Shown here: positions 21,401 to 29,879 of the stretch, piece after piece
Position numbering within the stretch: position 1 is the stretch's first letter
Layout: the number at the start of each line of letters is the position of its first letter
Assembly (NCBI GenBank): GCA_021298395.1
Contig: JAJTFH010000002.1
Coordinates: 62,001-126,000, forward strand
Source: Gemmatimonadota bacterium
Lineage (GTDB): Bacteria; Gemmatimonadota; Gemmatimonadetes; Gemmatimonadales; Gemmatimonadaceae
Length of the DNA: 64,000 nt
Reading direction: 5' to 3'
The notes under the pieces: model-generated
Told to the model about the DNA's origin: nothing
Seen by the model: the letters and a program-made list of their open reading frames with translations, nothing else
Databases searched by the model: none
Position numbers and translations under genes: made by a program

Positions 21401-21693
21401 ACACCTTCGCGGAGCGCTTCCTCAAGGTGCAGCTCGTCTTCGAGCCGCCGCCGAGCGCCTCTGCGCCGTCGCCGGTGGCGGAGGCCCCGCGCACCTTCGA
21501 TCCGTTCGGCGTCGCGACCCCGCCCGCTGCGCCAGTGGAGCCGCCGGCGCCGCGCGTCGTCGGGGCAGGGCGAGGAGTCACCAACCTCGATGGGCCCGGT
21601 GCCGCATCGACGGGGGAGTTCGCCGACGTCGGCCGGAACGATCCCTGCCCCTGCGGGAGCGGGAAGAAGTTCAAGAAGTGCCACGGGGCGTGA
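18478..21693 (+). CDS. secA: Protein translocase ATPase SecA, long FCB-type form
   Basis: Motor of Sec export through SecYEG. 1071 residues: Walker A MATGEGKT at about 164-171, DEVD box at 272-275, second helicase domain with NMAGRGTDIKLG, scaffold and wing domains, and a zinc-binding tail CPCGSGKKFKKCH. Two insertions lengthen it compared with the roughly 840-900 residues of most SecA: one near residues 55-115 and one of about 100 residues in the preprotein cross-linking domain (around 300-400, reading GLLFYQARLGGPKNKRLL). From memory of the family, both recall Bacteroidetes SecA. Six bases after nadD. Confidence 0.97.
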   Translation: MFKTLLAKVIGTRHQREQKRVQPIVDEINEIGARVRDLSDADLRAQTTTFRAAIAEATEALRGRIEALKAEKHAAVDVAAREAIDLQLSGADGQGGLEHEYREAIKGVLDEILPEAFATVREAARRLVGTTVVVTGRDLPWDMVHYDVQMVGGIQLHLGRIAEMATGEGKTLVATLPLYLNALPGRGAHLVTVNSYLARRDSQWMGHLFRWLGLTVGCLDDTEPGTPERRAAYACDITYGTNNEFGFDYLRDNMVVSLDQRVQRPHIFAIVDEVDSVLIDEARTPLIISGPVGNEGDRAYAEQNHAITRLVRKQTELVNDLVAKGERALAEAEGGVASKGAAPRKEAGLLFYQARLGGPKNKRLLKAMQETGVKQLIQEAELAHLADRKLPPAKQEYRHIEEDLLFVLDEKGHSVHLTDRGVDFLSPDQHDEFVLPDIATAIGRLEKDLALDAAARLEARRQIETEYALKSEKLNIVHQLLRAHALYEKDVNYVVQDAQVLIVDEFTGRTMPGRRWSEGLHQAVEAKEGVQVKGETQTLATITIQNYFRLYEKLAGMTGTAETEETEFFQIYGLEVAVIPTNRAIVREDRHDLVYKTRREKYNGIVEETRRLHGLGFPVLVGTTSVEASETLSRLFQRGGLPHNVLNAKYHQREAEIVALAGQPGAITIATNMAGRGTDIKLGAGVREAKASTVKDPDGKEQSVTEPGGLHIIGSERHESRRIDRQLRGRAGRQGDPGSSQFFLSLEDDLMRLFGSDRIARLMDSLGAQEGEVLTHPLITRSIEQAQKRVELQNFQSRKRLLDYDDVMNQQREVIYSLRSFALDAGEELRGEAERMVGAAVARRVEMELGEAESPEAWDLALVRQELLMQYLLQVPAFESEDRLPATLAAAQEAATEAATTAFHAKIDSLGEFASRLLSLVMLNVLDEKWKDHLYDLDQLRAAIGYRSWGQKDPLVEYKQEAFSMFEDLMRDIQHTFAERFLKVQLVFEPPPSASAPSPVAEAPRTFDPFGVATPPAAPVEPPAPRVVGAGRGVTNLDGPGAASTGEFADVGRNDPCPCGSGKKFKKCHGA

Positions 21694-21734
21694 GCGGGCG
21701 GTAATCGCGCCTGATCGCGGTGATCGTCTGGTGA

Positions 21735-21766
21735 GGGGGCGAGGGCTCGTACGAGCTTTCGCCCCC
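21735..21766 (+). terminator. Hairpin after secA, probable terminator
   Basis: A long stem pairs GGGGGCGAGGGCTCG with CGAGCTTTCGCCCCC, including two G-T wobbles, with almost no loop. It lies 42 bases after secA. No T-run follows, so Rho-independent action is uncertain. Confidence 0.6.
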
Positions 21767-21819
21767 GTTCGCATCCAAACGGTGTTGGGCCCGGTGATCG
21801 TCGGAGCGACACTGGCCCC

Positions 21820-22500
21820 ATGCCCTCCGTCCTCGAACTCCCCCCGGCCGATCGCCCTCGCGAGCGTCTCCGTGCCCTTGGCGCCCAGTCTCTGACCACG
21901 AGCGAGCTCCTCGGGCTCCTCTTGGGTTCCGCCCCGAGTGGCTCGAGTACGACCGAGGTCGCCGCAGCGCTCTTGGCGCGCGCCGGTGGGTCGTTGCGGC
22001 GGCTCGGGCAATTGCCACTGGCGACCCTCGCCGAGCTCCCCGGCCTCGGGGAGACGCGCGCCCTCGCGGTGCAGGCGGCATTGGAGGTCGGGCGACGCCT
22101 CGCGGGGGAGGGGGTGGTCGAAGGGGAGCCGATGCGCGGACCGCGCGATGTCTGGCGCTACTTCGCCCCGCGTCTCGAGGGACTCCCCGTGGAGGAGTTC
22201 CACGTCGCGATCCTCGACAGCCAGCACCGACTCGAACGGGATGTGCTGATCAGTCGGGGGATCCTGAATGGCTCGCTCGTCCACCCCCGAGAGGTCTTCC
22301 GCGAGGCGATCGCGGAGCGGGCGGCCGCACTGGTCCTGGTGCACAACCATCCCTCGGGGGATCCCACGCCCAGTCCCGATGACCGTGAGGTCACGGCCCA
22401 GCTCGTCGCGGCGGGCCGGCTCCTCGATATCCCGGTCCAGGACCACATCGTCATCGGGCGAGGGCGCTACCTCTCCTTCGCGGAGGCGGGGCTGTTGTAG
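21820..22500 (+). CDS. radC: RadC-family JAB domain protein
   Basis: 226 residues: N-terminal helix-hairpin-helix part (RERLRALGAQSLTTSELLGLLLG, then LPGLGETRALAVQAALEVGRR) and a C-terminal JAB/MPN metalloprotease-like domain with the metal motif HNHPSGDPTPSPDD around residue 170. Complete by family standards. The historic link to DNA repair is doubtful and the biochemical role of the family is unsettled. Stands alone between a hairpin and the promoter of the next gene. Confidence 0.92.
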   Translation: MPSVLELPPADRPRERLRALGAQSLTTSELLGLLLGSAPSGSSTTEVAAALLARAGGSLRRLGQLPLATLAELPGLGETRALAVQAALEVGRRLAGEGVVEGEPMRGPRDVWRYFAPRLEGLPVEEFHVAILDSQHRLERDVLISRGILNGSLVHPREVFREAIAERAAALVLVHNHPSGDPTPSPDDREVTAQLVAAGRLLDIPVQDHIVIGRGRYLSFAEAGLL

Positions 22501-22551
22501 GCGGGGCGGCTGGAGGCGGGGGGGGACCCGAGGGGGCGGCGCCGGGCGCGC

Positions 22552-22582
22552 TTGCACCTTTTCCCTCGGTCGGCGATATAAC
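22552..22582 (+). promoter_or_regulatory. Promoter of the (p)ppGpp synthetase gene, start-proximal
   Basis: TTGCAC at 22552-22557, a 19-base spacer, TATAAC at 22577-22582. The start codon follows five bases later, so transcription should begin at or next to the ATG. Confidence 0.55.
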
Positions 22583-22587
22583 GAGAT

Positions 22588-24777
22588 ATGACCGCCGCGC
22601 CGCCCCTGATCGACATCATCCCGGGCTGGGATCTCCGGGACTCGGAGGTCGCCGGGCGGCTCGATGCCGACCTGCTCGGGCGGGCCTACCGCTTCAGCGA
22701 GAAGGCACATGTGGGGCAGACGCGCCTCAACGGCGATCCGTATGTGACGCACTGCGTGGAGGTCGCGCGGATCCTGGCGGAGCTCCACCTCGATTCGGTG
22801 ACCGTCGCGAGCGGGCTGATCCACGACGTCGTCGAGGACACCGGGCGCACGGTCGAGGATGTGGAGCGCGAGTTCGGGCGGGAGATCGCGCAGATCGTCG
22901 ATGGGCTGACCAAGATCGGTCACCTCCCGATGGCGTCGCGCGAGGAGCGGCAGGTGGAGAGCTATCGGAAGCTCCTCCTCTCGGTCGCCAAGGATGCCCG
23001 CGTCATCCTGGTCAAGCTCGCCGATCGTCTGCATAACATGCGGACCCTCGAGTGGATGCCCGAGGAGAAGCGGCGGCGCATCGCGCTCGAGACGCGGGAC
23101 CTCTATGCGCCGATGGCGCACCGCTTCGGTCTCGCGGCGATGAAGGCGGAGCTCGAGGACCTCGCCTTCAAGTGGCTCGAACCCGACGAGTACAAGGCCC
23201 TCGCCAAGCTGATCGCCGAGAAGCGGGCCGCACGGGATTTGCGCATCGCCGAGATGATCGAGCCCCTCGAGGCGACCCTCCGCGAGAACCAGGTGCGTGT
23301 GCATGAGGTGAACGGCCGGCCCAAGCATCTCTGGTCGATTTATAAGAAGATGCAGAAGCGGGATGTACCCTACGATGAGATCTACGATCTCTACGCCATC
23401 CGCGTCCTCGTCGACAGCGTCCCGGAGTGCTATCACGCGCTCGGCGTGGTCCATGGCGCGTGGACCCCGCTGCAGGAGCGGATCAAGGACTACATCGCGC
23501 AGCCGAAGTCGAACGGGTATCAGTCGCTCCACACCACGATCTTCGGCCCGCGCGGGACCCTCTTCGAGATCCAGATCCGCACGCGTGACATGCACCGCAC
23601 GGCGGAGTACGGCATCGCCGCGCACTGGCTGTACAAGGAGGGGGAGAAGGGGAGTCGCGACCTCGATCGTCACCTCTCCTGGTTCCGGCAGGTGCTCGAG
23701 CTTCAGCTCGACGCCGAGACGCCCGACCAGTTCCTCGAGTTCCTGAAGCTTGATCTCTATCAGGATGAGATCTTCGTCTTCACGCCGAGCGGGGACGTGA
23801 TCCAGTTGCCGAAGGGGGCGACGCCGATCGACTTCGCCTTCGCGGTGCATACGCAGGTGGGGCTCCACACGCAGGGCGCGCGGGTCAATGGCCGCATCGT
23901 GCCGCTCTCGCGCGAACTCCGGAACTCCGAGACGGTCGAGATCATCCGCTCGCCAGCGGCGCGCCCCAACCGCGATTGGTTGGCCCATGTCCGCACGGGG
24001 CGCGCGCGGCACAAGATCCGCCAGTGGCTCCGGAACGAGGAGCAGAAGACCTTCGTCGCCGTCGGGCAGGAGATCCTGGACCGCGAGCTCCGCCGCCGGC
24101 GGCATCCGAAGCTTGGCGAGGCCGAGCTTCGGACGATCGCGGCGGGGCTCAAGCTGCCCACCATCGAGCATGTGCTGGCGGCGATCGGGTCGGGGGACAT
24201 CGGGGTGACGGCGGTGCTCAAGGCCCTGCACCCGGAATTGGACGAGACGCAGGAGGTCGCGCTTCGCCCGAGTCCGATCGAGCGGCTGATCGACCGGATG
24301 CGCCGCCCCGGCACCTCGCGTGGGTTGCGGATCCAAGGGGCTGATGGGCTGATGGTGCGCTATGCCCAGTGCTGCCAGCCGGTGCCTGGGGATACCGTCG
24401 TCGGCTATGTCACGCGCGGTCGCGGGGTGAGCATCCATCGTGGGGACTGCCCGAACCTCCTCGTCCTGGTGCACGAGCCGGAGCGGCGGCTCGAGATCGA
24501 CTGGCAGGAGAGTGCGGGGGAGCGCTTCGTGATCCGGCTCGCCATCGAGGGGCAGGATCGCCGCGGGCTCTACGCCGATCTCGCGACGGCGGTCAGCGCG
24601 GCGGGCACCGACATCCGGTCGCTCGAACTCAAGACCATCGACGGGCGCGTGGCGGGCGCCGCGCTCGTCGAGGTGGAGAACCTCGCCCACCTCGAGCGGA
24701 TCATCAATGCCGCGCGCCGGGTGAAGGGCGTCAGCTCCGTGGCGCGACGGGAACGCCTCACCGACGGCGACGGTTAA
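22588..24777 (+). CDS. rsh: Bifunctional (p)ppGpp synthetase/hydrolase, RelA/SpoT family
   Basis: Sets (p)ppGpp levels in the stringent response. 729 residues in the standard order: HD hydrolase domain with intact metal residues (H55 region YVTHC, HDVVEDT at 79-85), synthetase domain at about 265-350 (YDLYAIRV, KPKSNGYQSLHT-like PKSNGYQSLHT, FEIQIRT), TGS domain (DEIFVFTPSGDVIQLPKGAT), helical part with a conserved cysteine pair (YAQCCQPVPGD), and C-terminal ACT. Intact HD and synthetase motifs imply both activities. The upstream promoter touches the start codon, and no Shine-Dalgarno is visible. Confidence 0.96.
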   Translation: MTAAPPLIDIIPGWDLRDSEVAGRLDADLLGRAYRFSEKAHVGQTRLNGDPYVTHCVEVARILAELHLDSVTVASGLIHDVVEDTGRTVEDVEREFGREIAQIVDGLTKIGHLPMASREERQVESYRKLLLSVAKDARVILVKLADRLHNMRTLEWMPEEKRRRIALETRDLYAPMAHRFGLAAMKAELEDLAFKWLEPDEYKALAKLIAEKRAARDLRIAEMIEPLEATLRENQVRVHEVNGRPKHLWSIYKKMQKRDVPYDEIYDLYAIRVLVDSVPECYHALGVVHGAWTPLQERIKDYIAQPKSNGYQSLHTTIFGPRGTLFEIQIRTRDMHRTAEYGIAAHWLYKEGEKGSRDLDRHLSWFRQVLELQLDAETPDQFLEFLKLDLYQDEIFVFTPSGDVIQLPKGATPIDFAFAVHTQVGLHTQGARVNGRIVPLSRELRNSETVEIIRSPAARPNRDWLAHVRTGRARHKIRQWLRNEEQKTFVAVGQEILDRELRRRRHPKLGEAELRTIAAGLKLPTIEHVLAAIGSGDIGVTAVLKALHPELDETQEVALRPSPIERLIDRMRRPGTSRGLRIQGADGLMVRYAQCCQPVPGDTVVGYVTRGRGVSIHRGDCPNLLVLVHEPERRLEIDWQESAGERFVIRLAIEGQDRRGLYADLATAVSAAGTDIRSLELKTIDGRVAGAALVEVENLAHLERIINAARRVKGVSSVARRERLTDGDG

Positions 24778-24845
24778 CCTCCGCAGCACACATGGCGCGC
24801 GCGCCCGGCCTGCGCCTCGACTCCCCCACCTCGGCCCCATCCGAC

Positions 24846-25289
24846 ATGTACGCTGCGATCCTGCACACGCACAACGCCCTCCGATGGCTCGTCCTCGTCG
24901 CGGGGATCCTCGCCGTCCTGCGCACGCTGCAGGGCCTGAACGGGACGACCCCGTTCGCGGCGGCCCGCCGGTTGGGACTCACGTTCACGGCCGCCCTGCA
25001 TCTGCAGGTCATCACCGGGCTCACCCTCTTCGTGGTCAGCCCACTCATCCAGGCGGCGATGGGGGATATGCCAGGGACGATGAAGAATGCGCCGCTGCGA
25101 TTCTTCATCGCCGAGCACCCGACGTTGATGGTGGTCGCCGCGATCGTCGCGACCATCGGGGGGATCGTCGCGAAGAACGCCCCGGATGATGCCAAGCGCC
25201 ACCGAAAGGCCTTGGCCTTCACGGTGGCGACGTTGGCGTTGATCTTTGCCGGCATCCCCTGGGATCGTCCCTGGATGCCGGGGCAGTGA
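24846..25289 (+). CDS. Small four-helix inner membrane protein, function unknown
   Basis: 147 residues with four hydrophobic stretches, at roughly 12-30, 48-66, 92-112 and 122-140. Histidines sit near helix ends (LHTHNALRW, LHLQVITG, AEHPTLM), as in small b-type cytochrome-like proteins, but no haem motif is diagnostic, so no function is assigned. The ATG at 24846 removes an arginine- and proline-rich stretch that an upstream ATG at 24792 would add. Sits 68 bases after the rsh gene and converges on the H-NS-like gene, with a hairpin between. Confidence 0.7.
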   Translation: MYAAILHTHNALRWLVLVAGILAVLRTLQGLNGTTPFAAARRLGLTFTAALHLQVITGLTLFVVSPLIQAAMGDMPGTMKNAPLRFFIAEHPTLMVVAAIVATIGGIVAKNAPDDAKRHRKALAFTVATLALIFAGIPWDRPWMPGQ

Positions 25290-25292
25290 GCT

Positions 25293-25316
25293 CCGGCGTC
25301 CTCGAGCGGACGCCGG
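25293..25316. terminator. Hairpin between convergent genes
   Basis: Nine-base perfect stem CCGGCGTCC (25293-25301) and GGACGCCGG (25308-25316) with a six-base loop, in the 36-base gap between two genes that point at each other. It could stop transcription from both sides; no T-run. Confidence 0.55.
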
Positions 25317-25325
25317 CACGCTGAC

Positions 25326-25793
25326 TCAGATCAGGAATTCGGCGGGGGACCGGCCCTCGGCGACCAGGGCCGCGAGCCAACGCGGCTGCTTCCCGCGGCC
25401 CGACCAGACCTCGCCATTCGGCCCACGGTACTTGGCCGGGACCTTGCCCCCCTTCGCCGCGCCGCGCGTGCCGGCCTTCTTGGCCTTGGCGCTGGCGCCC
25501 TTCTTGGTCGCTTTTGCCGGCCGTCCGCGCTTCCCGGCCTTCTTCGCTGCCTTCTTCGCCGCCTTCTTTTTGCCCCGCGTCGACGGACGGCCGACCTTGC
25601 CCTTCCGCCCGCGGCGCGCGCCGACCCCCGCCGCGAGATCCTGGAGCGTCAGCCCGAGGCGCTCGAGCGCCTCGGAGATAAAGCCCAGCGCCGCGGCACG
25701 GGTCTCGCGTTGCTGGGTCTCGATGCGCTCCAGCTTGGACTGGAGTTCATGTATCTTCTCACGAATGACGTCTGGGACGGCCGAGCGAGCCAT
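25326..25793 (-). CDS. H-NS-family nucleoid protein with a histone-H1-like lysine/alanine-rich middle
   Basis: 155 residues. N-terminal coiled coil for dimerisation (IREKIHELQSKLERIETQQ), then a low-complexity basic stretch of about 50 residues with KKAAKKAAKKAGKRGRPAKA, resembling histone-H1-like tails, and finally an H-NS DNA-binding domain (KYRGPNGEVWSGRGKQPRWL, then EFLI end). H-NS proteins bridge DNA and silence AT-rich genes. The start is the ATG at 25793, which begins the coiled coil; the frame stays open upstream on this strand but runs antisense through uvrB. Divergent from uvrB, with inverted and direct AT-rich repeats between the two. Confidence 0.88.
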   Translation of the reverse strand: MARSAVPDVIREKIHELQSKLERIETQQRETRAAALGFISEALERLGLTLQDLAAGVGARRGRKGKVGRPSTRGKKKAAKKAAKKAGKRGRPAKATKKGASAKAKKAGTRGAAKGGKVPAKYRGPNGEVWSGRGKQPRWLAALVAEGRSPAEFLI

Positions 25794-25839
25794 GAGGGGG
25801 TCCGGTGGAAGGGGATCGACGGCGCCATATCGGGCGCGG

Positions 25840-25873
25840 GATAATCGAGAGATAATCGATAACGCATTATCTC
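25840..25873. promoter_or_regulatory. AT-rich repeats between the H-NS-like gene and uvrB, likely operator
   Basis: GATAATCGA occurs twice as a direct repeat, 25840-25848 and 25851-25859, eleven bases apart (one helical turn). Overlapping it is a perfect inverted repeat, GAGATAAT (25849-25856) and ATTATCTC (25866-25873) separated by nine bases. The patch is strikingly AT-rich for this genome and lies between divergent start codons. It fits autoregulation by the H-NS-like protein or a LexA-like control of uvrB; which is not known. Confidence 0.5.
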
Positions 25874-25904
25874 CCACGATGCCATCCGTGGCGTGGAACG
25901 TCCG

Positions 25905-27986
25905 ATGACCCTCCTCTCCGTCCACGCGCCGTTCCAACCCGCTGGGGACCAGCCCCGGGCCATCGCGGAGCTCTCCGCCGGGCTCGTGCGCGGCGATCGC
26001 TTCCAGACCCTCCTCGGCGTCACTGGCTCCGGGAAGACGATGACGATGGCGCACGTCATCGCCGCGCATGGACGTCCGGCGCTCGTCCTCTCGCACAATA
26101 AGACCCTCGCCGCCCAGCTCTACGGAGAGCTGAAGGGCTTCTTCCCGCAGAACGCCGTCGAGTACTTCATCTCGTACTACGACTACTACCAGCCCGAGGC
26201 CTACGTCCCCGCCTCGGACACCTACATCGAGAAGGACGCCTCCATCAATGAGGACATCGATCGCCTGCGGCTCCGCGCCACCTCCTCGCTGATGGAGCGC
26301 GAGGACGTGATCATCGTCGCCACCGTCTCCGCGATCTATGGCCTCGGCGATCCGGAGACCTATCGGCAGGCGATGGTGACGTTGCAGGTGGGACAGACGA
26401 TCGCCCGCGACGAGATCCTGCGGGCGCTCGTGCGGATCCAGTACGGCCGCAACGACGTGAACTTCGAGCGTGGGACCTTCCGCGTCCGCGGCGACACCGT
26501 GGAGATCTTCCCGGCGTACGAGGAGCAGGCGGTGCGGATCGAGATGTTCGGCGATCTCATCGAACGGATCGCCAAGATCGATCCGCTCACCGGATCGACC
26601 ATCGCGACCCTGCCGCGTACGGCGGTGTACCCCGCGAAGCACTTCGTGACCACGCGGCCCACGCTCGAGCGTGCGGTGAAGGAGATCCGCGCCGAGCTCG
26701 TCGAGCGGCTGGCCACATTGAAGGGGGCAGGGAAGCTCCTCGAGGCGCAGCGCCTGGAGTCACGCACCAACTTCGATATCGAGATGATGCTCGAGATCGG
26801 GACCTGTCCGGGCATCGAGAACTACTCGCGGATCCTCGCAGGGCGGCAGCCCGGCGCGCGTCCCGCCTGTCTCCTCGACTATTTCCCGGACGACTTCCTC
26901 GTCGTGGTCGACGAGTCGCACGTGACCCTCCCGCAGATCGGCGGGATGTTCAATGGGGACCGCGCCCGGAAGACCACGCTCGTCGAGTATGGCTTCCGCC
27001 TCCCGAGCGCGCTCGATAACCGACCCCTCAAGTTCGAGGAGTTCCTGGCGCTCACCCCGCGCGCGGTGAACGTCTCCGCGACCCCAGGGGAGCTCGAGCT
27101 CTCGCTCGCGGAGGGGGTGGTCGTCGAGCAGGTGATCCGCCCCACGGGGCTCCTCGATCCCGTCATCGAGATCCGCCCGGTGCAGGGACAGGTCGACGAT
27201 CTCTTGCATGAGATCCGGCTCCGCGAGCGGCGTGGGGAACGTGTCCTCGTCACGACGCTCACCAAGCGGATGGCGGAGGACCTCGCCGACTATCTCGCGC
27301 AGGTGGGGGTCCGCGTACGGTACATGCACGCCGACATCGATGCCATCGAACGGATGGAGATCATCCGTGGGCTCCGGCTCGGCGAGTTCGACGTGCTGAT
27401 CGGGATCAACCTCCTGCGCGAAGGGCTCGACCTCCCCGAGGTCTCCCTCGTCGCGATCCTCGACGCGGATCAAGAGGGGTTCCTGCGCTCCGATCGCTCG
27501 TTGATCCAGACCGTCGGGCGTGCGGCGCGCCATGTCGACGGCCGCGCGATCTTCTACGCCGATCGCATCACGGGGTCGATGCAGCGCTGCTTGGACGAGA
27601 CCTCGCGGCGCCGGGCGCGGCAGGAGGCGCACAACGTCGAGCACGGGATCACGCCGAAGGGGGTGACGAAGAGCACCGATCAGGTGCGGATCGTCACCCG
27701 CGTGGCCGATGCGCGCGAGGGGACGACGGCACGCGAGGGGGAGCGCGCGTCACGCCAGACTCGGAAGAAGGTCGCTGAGGCGGAGCGGACCTATGGCACC
27801 GATGACCTGCCAGGGCTGATCGCACGGCTCGAGGAAGAGATGCGGACCGCCGCCAAGAACCTCGATTTCGAGACGGCGGCGCGGCTCCGCGACGAGCTCT
27901 TCGATGTGAAGGCGGCGATGGGGGAGGGGCGTGCGCGGCCTGGCGCCGGTGCGCGACCCGGGGGAGGTCGCCGTGCCCGTCGCTGA
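25905..27986 (+). CDS. uvrB: Excinuclease ABC subunit B
   Basis: Damage-verifying helicase-like subunit of nucleotide excision repair. 693 residues: Walker [11 protein letters not shown], the beta-hairpin [14 protein letters not shown] that probes [12 protein letters not shown], helicase motifs ([23 protein letters not shown]), and a C-terminal UVR motif ([28 protein letters not shown]) that contacts UvrC. ATG at 25905 was chosen; a GTG at 25893 would add four residues. Its end overlaps the following fusion gene by 14 bases. Confidence 0.97.
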   Translation: MTLLSVHAPFQPAGDQPRAIAELSAGLVRGDRFQTLLGVTGSGKTMTMAHVIAAHGRPALVLSHNKTLAAQLYGELKGFFPQNAVEYFISYYDYYQPEAYVPASDTYIEKDASINEDIDRLRLRATSSLMEREDVIIVATVSAIYGLGDPETYRQAMVTLQVGQTIARDEILRALVRIQYGRNDVNFERGTFRVRGDTVEIFPAYEEQAVRIEMFGDLIERIAKIDPLTGSTIATLPRTAVYPAKHFVTTRPTLERAVKEIRAELVERLATLKGAGKLLEAQRLESRTNFDIEMMLEIGTCPGIENYSRILAGRQPGARPACLLDYFPDDFLVVVDESHVTLPQIGGMFNGDRARKTTLVEYGFRLPSALDNRPLKFEEFLALTPRAVNVSATPGELELSLAEGVVVEQVIRPTGLLDPVIEIRPVQGQVDDLLHEIRLRERRGERVLVTTLTKRMAEDLADYLAQVGVRVRYMHADIDAIERMEIIRGLRLGEFDVLIGINLLREGLDLPEVSLVAILDADQEGFLRSDRSLIQTVGRAARHVDGRAIFYADRITGSMQRCLDETSRRRARQEAHNVEHGITPKGVTKSTDQVRIVTRVADAREGTTAREGERASRQTRKKVAEAERTYGTDDLPGLIARLEEEMRTAAKNLDFETAARLRDELFDVKAAMGEGRARPGAGARPGGGRRARR

Positions 27987-29322
27987 ACTGACGGAGGAGG
28001 CGTTGCGCGCCTGGGGTGAGACGCTCGGGGCGACGGTCGCTCCGGGGACCATCTTCGCGCTCGAAGGCGACCTGGGGGCAGGGAAGACCACGCTCGCACA
28101 GGCGATCGCCCGGGGGTGGGGCGTCGCATCGGAGGTGACGAGCCCGACCTACGCGATCGTGCACGAATACACCGCGCCTCGCGGTCCCCTCGTCCCGCCG
28201 ACAGGTGGCCTGGTGAACGTGAGCGCTGCGATGGCGCCGGCCCGCGGTGGGATCGACGATCCGCTCCGCGGTACGGTCCTCGTCATGGACGCGGCCGCGG
28301 GCCCAGGGACGATCGCCGTGCTGCGTGCCGGCGCGGTGCTCGCCGACGCGACCGTCGAGATGCGCAGCATGGAGGAGGAACGCTTCTTCCCCGCGGTGCT
28401 CGCGACGCTCGAGCGCGCCGGCGCCCCCCTCGGCTCGCTCGACGCGATCCTCGTCGGGGCGGGGCCGGGGAGTTTCACCGCACTCCGCGTCGTGGGCGCG
28501 ATCGCCAAAGGGCTCGCCGAGGGGCGTGGCATCCCCCTCATCGCGATCCCCTCGCTCGCCCTCACGGCGACCTCGCCAGGCGTGACGCAGGTGCGGCTCG
28601 ACGCCTTGCGTGAGGAGTGGTATCTCGCCGCGTTGCATCGCGATGCGACGGGGGTCGTCATCGCGGTCGAGCAGCTGGGGTGTCGCCCGGCGGCCGAGGG
28701 CGCCGAGGCCATCGACGCGAGGCCGCACGCGCGCGAGGCACCACACCTGCTCGCCCTCGCGCGGGCGCTGGGACCGGTCGACCTCGCGGCGTGGGAGCCG
28801 CTCTACGGGCGTTTGGCCGAGGCGCAGGTGACGTGGGAGACCGCACATGGGCGACCGCTCCGCGCGGCCCCCGTCGAATGCCGCCCCGCGACCGCGGACG
28901 ACCTTCCGGCGATTCTCGCGATCGAGCGGGGGAGCTTTTCCGATCCCTGGGGTGCGACGACCTTCGCGGAGACGCTCGCCTCACCAACGGATCGCTGTCT
29001 CGTCGCCACACAGGGTGAGGTGCTGCTGGGGTACGGCATCGTCCGTCAGATCGGGCCGGAGGCCGAGCTCATGAACTTCGCGGTCCATCCCTCGTCGCGT
29101 CGGCAGGGGCTCGGGGACGCGCTCCTCGCGGAGATCCTGCGCGAGCTTGATGCCGAGGGCGGCGTCACCGTCTTCCTCGAGGTCCGGGCCAGCAACCTCG
29201 CCGCAGAGACCCTGTATCGCCGGCACGGATTCCTCCCGGTGGGTCGGCGGCGGGACTACTACGAGGCTCCTCGAGAAGACGCCCTCCTGATGCGCCGGGC
29301 GCCCATGGGCGGCGACGATTAG
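27973..29322 (+). CDS. TsaE (gutted)-TsaB-RimI fusion protein
   Basis: 449 residues combining three proteins linked to t6A tRNA modification and ribosomal protein acetylation. Residues 1-70 match the first half of TsaE, with Walker [10 protein letters not shown] (32-40) and TSPTY (56-60). The second half of TsaE, with its HxDLYR and EW motifs, is missing: about 30 residues lie between HEYTAPRG and the TsaB start. Residues about 100-290 are TsaB ([22 protein letters not shown]). Residues about 300-449 are a RimI-type GNAT domain ([18 protein letters not shown]). GTG at 27973 follows a GGAGG at 27963-27967; in-frame GTGs at 27931 and 27949 are alternatives. An ATG at 28231 could be an ancestral tsaB start. 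Confidence 0.85.
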   Translation: MPVAELTEEALRAWGETLGATVAPGTIFALEGDLGAGKTTLAQAIARGWGVASEVTSPTYAIVHEYTAPRGPLVPPTGGLVNVSAAMAPARGGIDDPLRGTVLVMDAAAGPGTIAVLRAGAVLADATVEMRSMEEERFFPAVLATLERAGAPLGSLDAILVGAGPGSFTALRVVGAIAKGLAEGRGIPLIAIPSLALTATSPGVTQVRLDALREEWYLAALHRDATGVVIAVEQLGCRPAAEGAEAIDARPHAREAPHLLALARALGPVDLAAWEPLYGRLAEAQVTWETAHGRPLRAAPVECRPATADDLPAILAIERGSFSDPWGATTFAETLASPTDRCLVATQGEVLLGYGIVRQIGPEAELMNFAVHPSSRRQGLGDALLAEILRELDAEGGVTVFLEVRASNLAAETLYRRHGFLPVGRRRDYYEAPREDALLMRRAPMGGDD

Positions 29323-29407
29323 GTTATGCCGAGGTGTTTCCGATGCGACGGCGGCCGCTGGACCGCAGTAAGGTGAGCGCGCGGAACAACCCGAACTAGG
29401 AGGCAGG

Positions 29408-29875
29408 ATGAGTCGTAGCGTGAACAAGGTGACCCTCGTGGGCAACGTGGGTGCCGATCCCGAGATCCGCTCGACGAGCGGTGGGAACAAGGTGGCGCAG
29501 TTTTCCCTCGCGACGAGCCGGCAGTGGAATTCGGCGAGCGGCGAGAAGCAGGAGAAGACCGAGTGGCACAAGTGCGTCGCATGGAACGCCAAGGGCTCCG
29601 GGCTCGCCGACATCATCGAGCGCTACGTGAAGAAGGGCGACAAGCTCTTCGTCGAGGGGCGCGTCGAGTATCGGCAGTACGAGGACAAGGACAAGCAGAC
29701 GCGCTACGTGACAGAGATCAACGTCCGGGAGATCGTCCTCCTGGGGGGTGGTCGCGGGGGCGATGGCGAAGGCCGTCCCGCGCGGACCGCGGCAGGAGCC
29801 AAGCCGGGTGGCGCCTCGGATGGATTCGAGGAGTTCCCGGCGGCGATGGATGGCGACGACGATCTCCCGTTCTGA
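29408..29875 (+). CDS. ssb: Single-stranded DNA-binding protein
   Basis: 155 residues: OB-fold starting SRSVNKVTLVGNVGADPEIR, conserved WHKCVAW and GDKLFVEGRVEYRQYED, a glycine-rich linker and the acidic tip ending DGDDDLPF that recruits replication and repair partners. A strong Shine-Dalgarno (AGGAGG at 29398-29403) five bases before the ATG makes it one of the clearest ribosome sites in the window. Confidence 0.97.
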   Translation: MSRSVNKVTLVGNVGADPEIRSTSGGNKVAQFSLATSRQWNSASGEKQEKTEWHKCVAWNAKGSGLADIIERYVKKGDKLFVEGRVEYRQYEDKDKQTRYVTEINVREIVLLGGGRGGDGEGRPARTAAGAKPGGASDGFEEFPAAMDGDDDLPF

Positions 29876-29879
29876 TCGC

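Noticed and set aside
19342-24840. A minus-strand reading frame of more than 1800 codons across secA, radC and rsh
   Set aside because: It runs antisense to three well-recognised genes, is arginine-, leucine- and histidine-rich without any domain, and long antisense frames are expected in DNA with such GC-rich third positions.
25794-26642. Upstream extension of the H-NS-like gene on the minus strand
   Set aside because: It would run antisense through uvrB; the coiled coil starts right at the ATG at 25793 and the likely control repeats lie just beyond it.
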